Shown here piece by piece: positions 60,054 to 64,000 of a stretch of DNA of 64,000 nucleotides (positions are counted from its first letter, which is position 1; every line of letters begins with the position of its first letter). The stretch is from Heterocephalus glaber (taxonomy: Eukaryota; Chordata; Mammalia; Rodentia; Bathyergidae). The DNA is taken from NCBI RefSeq assembly GCF_000247695.1, contig NW_004624784.1:8496519-8560518 (forward strand), in the 5' to 3' direction. A program made the translations under genes and the position numbers. The notes beneath the pieces are model-generated. The model worked only from the letters and a program-made list of their open reading frames with translations, was not told the origin of the DNA and ran no database searches.

Positions 60054-60120
60054 CCTCCCTCATTCCCCTCTCCCTCTGCCTCTCTTTTTCTCTCTCTCTC
60101 TCTTCCCCTCCCTCCCTTCT
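60020..60120. repeat. (CT)n / CCCTCT pyrimidine tract
   Basis: About 100 bp of almost pure pyrimidine with a (CT)9-10 core and (CCCTCT)-type units. It yields artificial Ser-Leu runs in an overlapping open frame. Mirror-like homopurine-homopyrimidine tracts of this kind can form triplex DNA. Confidence 0.95.
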
Positions 60121-61179
60121 TTGCAGCTATGTGTTTTTGCCTTTTTCACCTGGTACCTAAGGGAGTTCCCCTACTGTGAGAGGAAGCCACATCTCTGAGC
60201 TGAGAATGGAGGGCTTTTGCTATAATCCAGAAATAGGTCAAACTTTAATATATCAAACAGATTTTGCTCTAGACTTGGCTTCTTGACTTCAAGCTTTGGT
60301 TTCTATATCATTCTCCTTTGTGACATTGTAAAAGGATGTTAGCCCAGGACAAAGGCCAGCTGTAGACTTGAACTTATTTTGGTCACTTGATAGCCTTCCT
60401 TCAAGTGTTTGGGGAGAAAGCACAGGACAGGGAAGATAAGAACCCTTTGGTGTGGTAGTTGTTTTTATGTTGTTCGGGGGTTTTGATAGTTTGATTTTTC
60501 AGTCTTAAAATTTACCTGGCAGTATTTAGGGTAAAACTTGGGTTTTCTCATCACTTCCCTAGCTAGAAACCAGACACACAATGCACAATCCAGTGACTTC
60601 GGAAACTGACATTTTGTAGACTGGGAGTTTTAATGTGTGTGTTGGTAAAATCAGGGTAGGCTCATTCAAGATGTGTCAGCTCACCTGAGTGGACTCAGTG
60701 TCAAAATATTTGATGAAACATAAAGCTATGTGCAGACCCTATACTGAAAAAGAGGGACAGAGGATAATCCTTGTACCTCCAGAGAAGAGGGTGAGGTCCA
60801 GAGGCAGATTGGTGGTCCCAGAGAGAATTTCAGGACTGCTGCCAAGATTGTGCACTGCTTTTTTTCTGGCCATTTATTTTGGCAATTCTGACCCTTTAGT
60901 AGAGTTGGTTGTGAAGTTGTTACAGTTTAATAGCTTTCTGTAAGATACTGGCATTGTTAAAGGCCAAATAGCAATGCTGACAGCTCTGATTTGTTTATAG
61001 AAATAAAGGCAGCTTGCCTTGTTATAAAATAAGGTATATTGCATGAACCAAGGTATATATTCATACTTGTTAGTGTTTTTGCTTTTTGGGCTAGGGTTTT
61101 CCTTTTGCTGCTCTTGTTTCTTTTAGTTATGGAAGACTTCTGTCTTTATGTCTGTCTGACTGTCTGTCTTGTAGAAGTA
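60121..61179. other. No gene seen; unassigned sequence
   Basis: An 84-codon frame of no recognised similarity. 'tctgtctttatgtctgtctg'-like tetranucleotide repetition lies at 61,140-61,170. Confidence 0.4.
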
Positions 61180-61336
61180 TAATTATGCATTGCTTAACAA
61201 CAGGGACACATCCTGAGAAATGTGCTGTTAGCAGATTTTATGGTTGTGCAAGCATCATAGAGTGTACTTACACAAACCCAGATAGTATGGGTTAACCCAG
61301 GATGTGGCTTCTTGAAGTAATCAAGAGATGCAGCAA
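61180..61336. mobile_element. Tigger-like DNA transposon, left part
   Basis: 'tatgcattgcttaacaacag', 'ggacacatcctgagaaatgt', 'gctgttagcagattttatgg', 'gtgcaagcatcatagagtgt' and 'acttacacaaacccagatag' match the left end of a Tigger-class element found widely in placental mammals. It is interrupted by a B1-dID SINE and resumes at 61701. Confidence 0.8.
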
Positions 61337-61511
61337 GCTGGGCATGGCAACTCATGATTATAATCCCCAAACTCAGGGAGGCTGAGACAAGATCACAGGT
61401 TTAATTCCAGCCTAGGCAATTTAACAATTTGGCAAGATCCCATCTAAAATTAAAAAAAAAAAACCTAAGGGGTTGAGTATGTAGTGAAGGCCCTGGGTTC
61501 AGTCCTCAGTA
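61337..61511 (+). mobile_element. B1-dID composite SINE, body (split by a MITE)
   Basis: B1 part: 'gctgggcatggcaactcatg', 'attataatccccaaactcag', 'ggaggctgagacaagatcac', 'agatcccatctaaaatt'. After the A-rich linker comes the ID part 'ggggttgagtatgtagtgaa', 'ggccctgggttcagtcctca'. The element breaks at 'cagta' (61507-61511) and its tail resumes at 61690 with 'ccacaaaaaaa'. It lies inside the Tigger-like element. Confidence 0.9.
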
Positions 61512-61687
61512 TAGTAGTTCCTCAGTTCATGAACTTAGTTCTTTTGACGATTGTGGTCATGAGCCAAATCAAATTCAATGGTTAGGTTCAGTGTTGACCT
61601 TATGGGGAAATTTGATTCAGTTCACAACCAATTTGGTTTGTGCCAAAATTGTGGAAAGAATTAAGTTCATGAACCGAGTTACCACTG
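61512..61687. mobile_element. Short TIR DNA transposon (pogo/Tigger-like MITE) inside SINE
   Basis: The left end reads 'tagtagttcctcagttcatg' followed by 'aacttagttctttt'. The right end, reverse-complemented, reads 'cagtggtaactcggttcatg' followed by 'aacttaattctttcc', giving inverted repeats of about 35 bp. It is flanked by TA on both sides (61510-61511 and 61688-61689). Removing it restores the ID tail 'cctcagtaccacaaaaaaa'. Total 176 bp, no coding capacity. Its ends match the element at 13754-13957. Confidence 0.85.
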
Positions 61688-61700
61688 TACCACAAAAAAA
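61688..61700 (+). mobile_element. B1-dID SINE tail, right of the MITE
   Basis: TA target duplication followed by 'ccacaaaaaaa', the expected 3' end of the interrupted SINE. Confidence 0.8.
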
Positions 61701-62077
61701 GAATGGAAGAGCAAATGTGAGATGTATGGGGCTGCTGCCAGCATAAAACCCAGCACACTTTCACAACTGACTTTATTTTTTATAGGTAGAAGGAGTACAC
61801 TCTCAAATAAGGATAAAAGCATAGTATATGAAATGCATAAACCGGTAACTGAGTCATTGATCATCAGGTATTAGGTACTGGACATAACTATACAGCTGTC
61901 ACTTATCTGACTGGCAGCACTAGGTGTGTTCACACACGCATCACCACGAATAATGAGTAATCAATTGCATTAAGTCACTAAGTGACAGGAATCTTTCAGT
62001 TCTATTATAAGCTTAGGGGACCATTATTGTATACATGGTCTTTCATTGACCAGAACATTTTCATGTGGTGAGTCACT
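61701..62077. mobile_element. Tigger-like DNA transposon, right part
   Basis: 'catagtatatgaaatgcata', 'aaccggtaactgagtcattg', 'gtactggacataactataca', 'tctgactggcagcactaggt', 'cattaagtcactaagtgaca', 'gttctattataagcttaggg' and 'tcattgaccagaacattttc' run in the same order as the right half of the element that begins at 61180. No transposase frame is present. Confidence 0.8.
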
Positions 62078-62540
62078 AAATCCGAAGGCTGACCCTGGGA
62101 ATTGTGGAGAGTGGAGACAGGTGGCTGAAGGGTACCTGAGGTAGGGACGTCATTAGACAAAAACCAGGTCTGTCAGGAGTCACCAGCCCACATGGAAGTC
62201 CTGAATGTGCCAGTCCCATCTATTTTGATCAGAGACTGAAAGCCACACTTCAAAGGGAGCAACCTCATCACTCCCAAGACTGTGCAGCTACCGGAGAGGA
62301 TATAGATGTCACAGTCATTGGGGACATTCAACATGAGGTCTCCAGAGTTTCTCCTGGGGATGTCAGAGAACTGAAACTAAGTTTTTCAACACAAAGCATC
62401 ATCCTGTATGAATGCCACTAATTTAACTACACTTAGATGAATAATAATTGTTGATCTTCTTGGTTTTGTTGTCAGTTCAGTTTGGAATGGAAACTAGTTC
62501 TTGCACCCCAAGTTTAGCTACTGTGAAGTCTGATTCCATT
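62078..62540. other. No gene seen; unassigned sequence
   Basis: Nothing recognised between the Tigger-like element and the TG tract. Confidence 0.4.
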
Positions 62541-62586
62541 TTGTGTGTGTGTGTTTGTGCATGTATGTGTGTGCATGTGCATGTGC
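62541..62586. repeat. TG-rich microsatellite at a SINE tail
   Basis: (TG)6 followed by 'tttgtgcatgtatgtgtgtg' and 'catgtgcatgtgca'. It abuts the 3' end of the minus-strand B1-dID to the right, the place where that SINE's tail would be, so it probably grew from the tail. Confidence 0.9.
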
Positions 62587-62748
62587 AGTTCTGGGTACTG
62601 AACCCAGGAACTTTCCCCAACAGTATTTTTTAAAATTTTGAGACAGGGACCTGCTAAGTCACTAAGTTTCCCGGGCTAGGCTGGAACTTCTGACCTGCCT
62701 CAGCCTCCCAGATTGCTGGGATTACAGGCATTTGCCAGTAAGCCTGTC
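62587..62748 (-). mobile_element. B1-dID composite SINE
   Basis: The complement of ID ('gttctgggtactgaacccag', 'gaactttccccaacag') and of B1 ('ttttgagacagggacctgct', 'gggctaggctggaacttctg', 'cctcagcctcccagattgct', 'gggattacaggcatttgcca'). The B1 half is well preserved; the ID half is shortened. Confidence 0.88.
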
Positions 62749-62917
62749 TCGATTCCAGTTTTAAAGCAGGAAAATTCATTAGCTGGTGGCCTGAGTTCTG
62801 TTTTAAGGAACTCAGTTTTGCCAGGTGACTGTGAGTGGACATCATTTTAAATGTTCTAGGGCTTAATTTCCAAAACAGGACTCACTGTCCAGGGAGACAA
62901 GATAAGTAGCATGGGGT

Positions 62918-62975
62918 ATGTGTGTCAGTATGTGTACATGTATCTGTGTGTGTATATGTGTGCATGTTTGTGTGC
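62918..62975. repeat. Imperfect TG-rich tract
   Basis: 'tatgtgtgtcagtatgtgta', 'catgtatctgtgtgtgtata', 'tgtgtgcatgtttgtgtg': alternating purine-pyrimidine DNA with many interruptions. Confidence 0.8.
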
Positions 62976-64000
62976 TGCCTGTCTCGATCTGAGTGTGTGC
63001 CTGTGTCTACACTTGTGTTTGTGGCTGAGTGGTTCCTTCACTGTATCCTTCCAATGTCCCTTATTTAGACATGGTCCAGGCTCTATCAGGCCAGGGTCAC
63101 AGTGGTCACTGAAAACTCCTATTGCCAGGAAAGTGTGTGGTCTCCTGAAGATGGACAAAAACTTCCACAAACTTCCCTGAGTTTCCTGTCATTTAGATAG
63201 CAACACTACCAATCCACAAGTAAGAAAGTTTAGTTACTTGATTTCAAAGTTGCTCATAACTAGAGTTTGTCACATTGAGGCAGAAGCTAAGAGGCATTGC
63301 CTCTGTGAAATTCCTCCTCAAAGAAGAGTCAGCCACCGTCAGAAGAGTTTGGTTTATGGCTGTTTCTCATGGGCGAGTTTCGTTATTTGTCCCTGACCTT
63401 TGAATTGGCTCCTTGGGATCCCACTCGCATTTTTGTCCTTGATCATCAAAGCACATTGTGACGTGTTGCCACCGGGGCCTGTCTTTAATGTTCCTGCTTT
63501 GATTCCACAGGCTGAGATTCAAAGGCTCTCCTGCCTATTCCGTTTGTCAAGGACAGTTTGGTGTGGATCGAGGGAAGGGAGGAGTCTAAGTGAATGATGA
63601 AAGAATTTAGGAACAGTTGCTTAAATCACAACTCTCCTATAAAATAAAATCCAAGGAAAAAACCTATAATAGATGTAAAGTCTTGCACCGTCCCCAATTC
63701 TTATGACTTATTAGTGGTTCTTTAGGGTTCTAACATTATGCTGGGCAGAAAGAAAGGGGTATAATTAGCACTTGGGGAGATCACAGCCATCAGCATAGTT
63801 CATTTGGTTGTGATCCCCCAACCTCCTTGCTTTTATCCTGTGGACATTTTCCCCAGCCCTCCCAACAAACTCAACCAAACCTTTGATTTAGTATAAGTCA
63901 GAAAAGACAGAGCAACCTCAAGCGCAGCCAGGGGCTTTTGCTGTTATTTGACACAGAAATTATAAGATAAAAGTACCAAGGATGAAGACTAGTGTCAGAA
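62976..64000. other. No gene seen; unassigned sequence to the window end
   Basis: Frames up to 89 codons, part of which are translated TG repeat. No interspersed repeat or exon recognised. Confidence 0.4.

Noticed and set aside
59769..60179. A 136-codon plus-strand open frame
   Set aside because: Its second half is translated CT microsatellite (Ser-Leu runs), so the length is an artefact.

Overview
This 64 kb window is mammalian nuclear DNA from a rodent. It carries B1 (7SL-derived) SINEs, tRNA-like ID SINEs and composite B1-dID SINEs, a combination known from squirrel-, dormouse-, beaver- and guinea-pig/mole-rat-type rodents. The youngest ID copies have an unusual arm (gttccgccgc after the A box). 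I associate that, weakly, with hystricomorph rodents such as guinea pig or mole-rats; the species is not established.

I found no protein-coding gene, recognisable exon, CpG island or RNA gene. All open frames are 136 codons or shorter. They show no family similarity I recognise, and many lie in interspersed or simple repeats. The window reads as a gene desert or the inside of a very large intron: AT-rich, CpG-poor and full of old repeats.

Layout: 0-11 kb holds scattered L2, MIR, B1-dID, MaLR and MER5-like fragments and CA/TG microsatellites. 11.6-14.6 kb has two minus-strand L1 3' pieces, one interrupted by a B1 and the other by a short DNA transposon. 14.6-16.4 kb is a long purine-rich stretch of unknown origin. 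16.4-25 kb is mostly repeat-poor AT-rich DNA with a segment that looks like conserved noncoding sequence. 26.6-32.2 kb is dominated by remnants of one ancient mammalian repeat. 33.1-36.1 kb holds a MaLR LTR interrupted by a polyadenylated retroposed insert, a B1-dID and two young ID insertions with perfect 12-bp target-site duplications. 39.7-40.4 kb looks like an LTR. 43-47.4 kb contains several enhancer-like AT-rich blocks plus MIR and MLT1 copies. 49-50.3 kb has an unexplained 45-bp element present twice. 52.8-53.2 kb is a Tigger-like fossil. 56.9-62.8 kb is repeat-dense and ends in a three-level nest: a Tigger-like element, interrupted by a B1-dID, interrupted in turn by a 176-bp terminal-inverted-repeat element.

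The most informative result is the family of short pogo/Tigger-like elements with cagtggtacctcggttcatg-type ends at 13.75 and 61.5 kb. One copy sits inside a rodent-specific SINE, so this DNA transposon moved after the rodent SINE family arose. Repeat family names and all statements about conservation are from memory and by eye, not from database searches.
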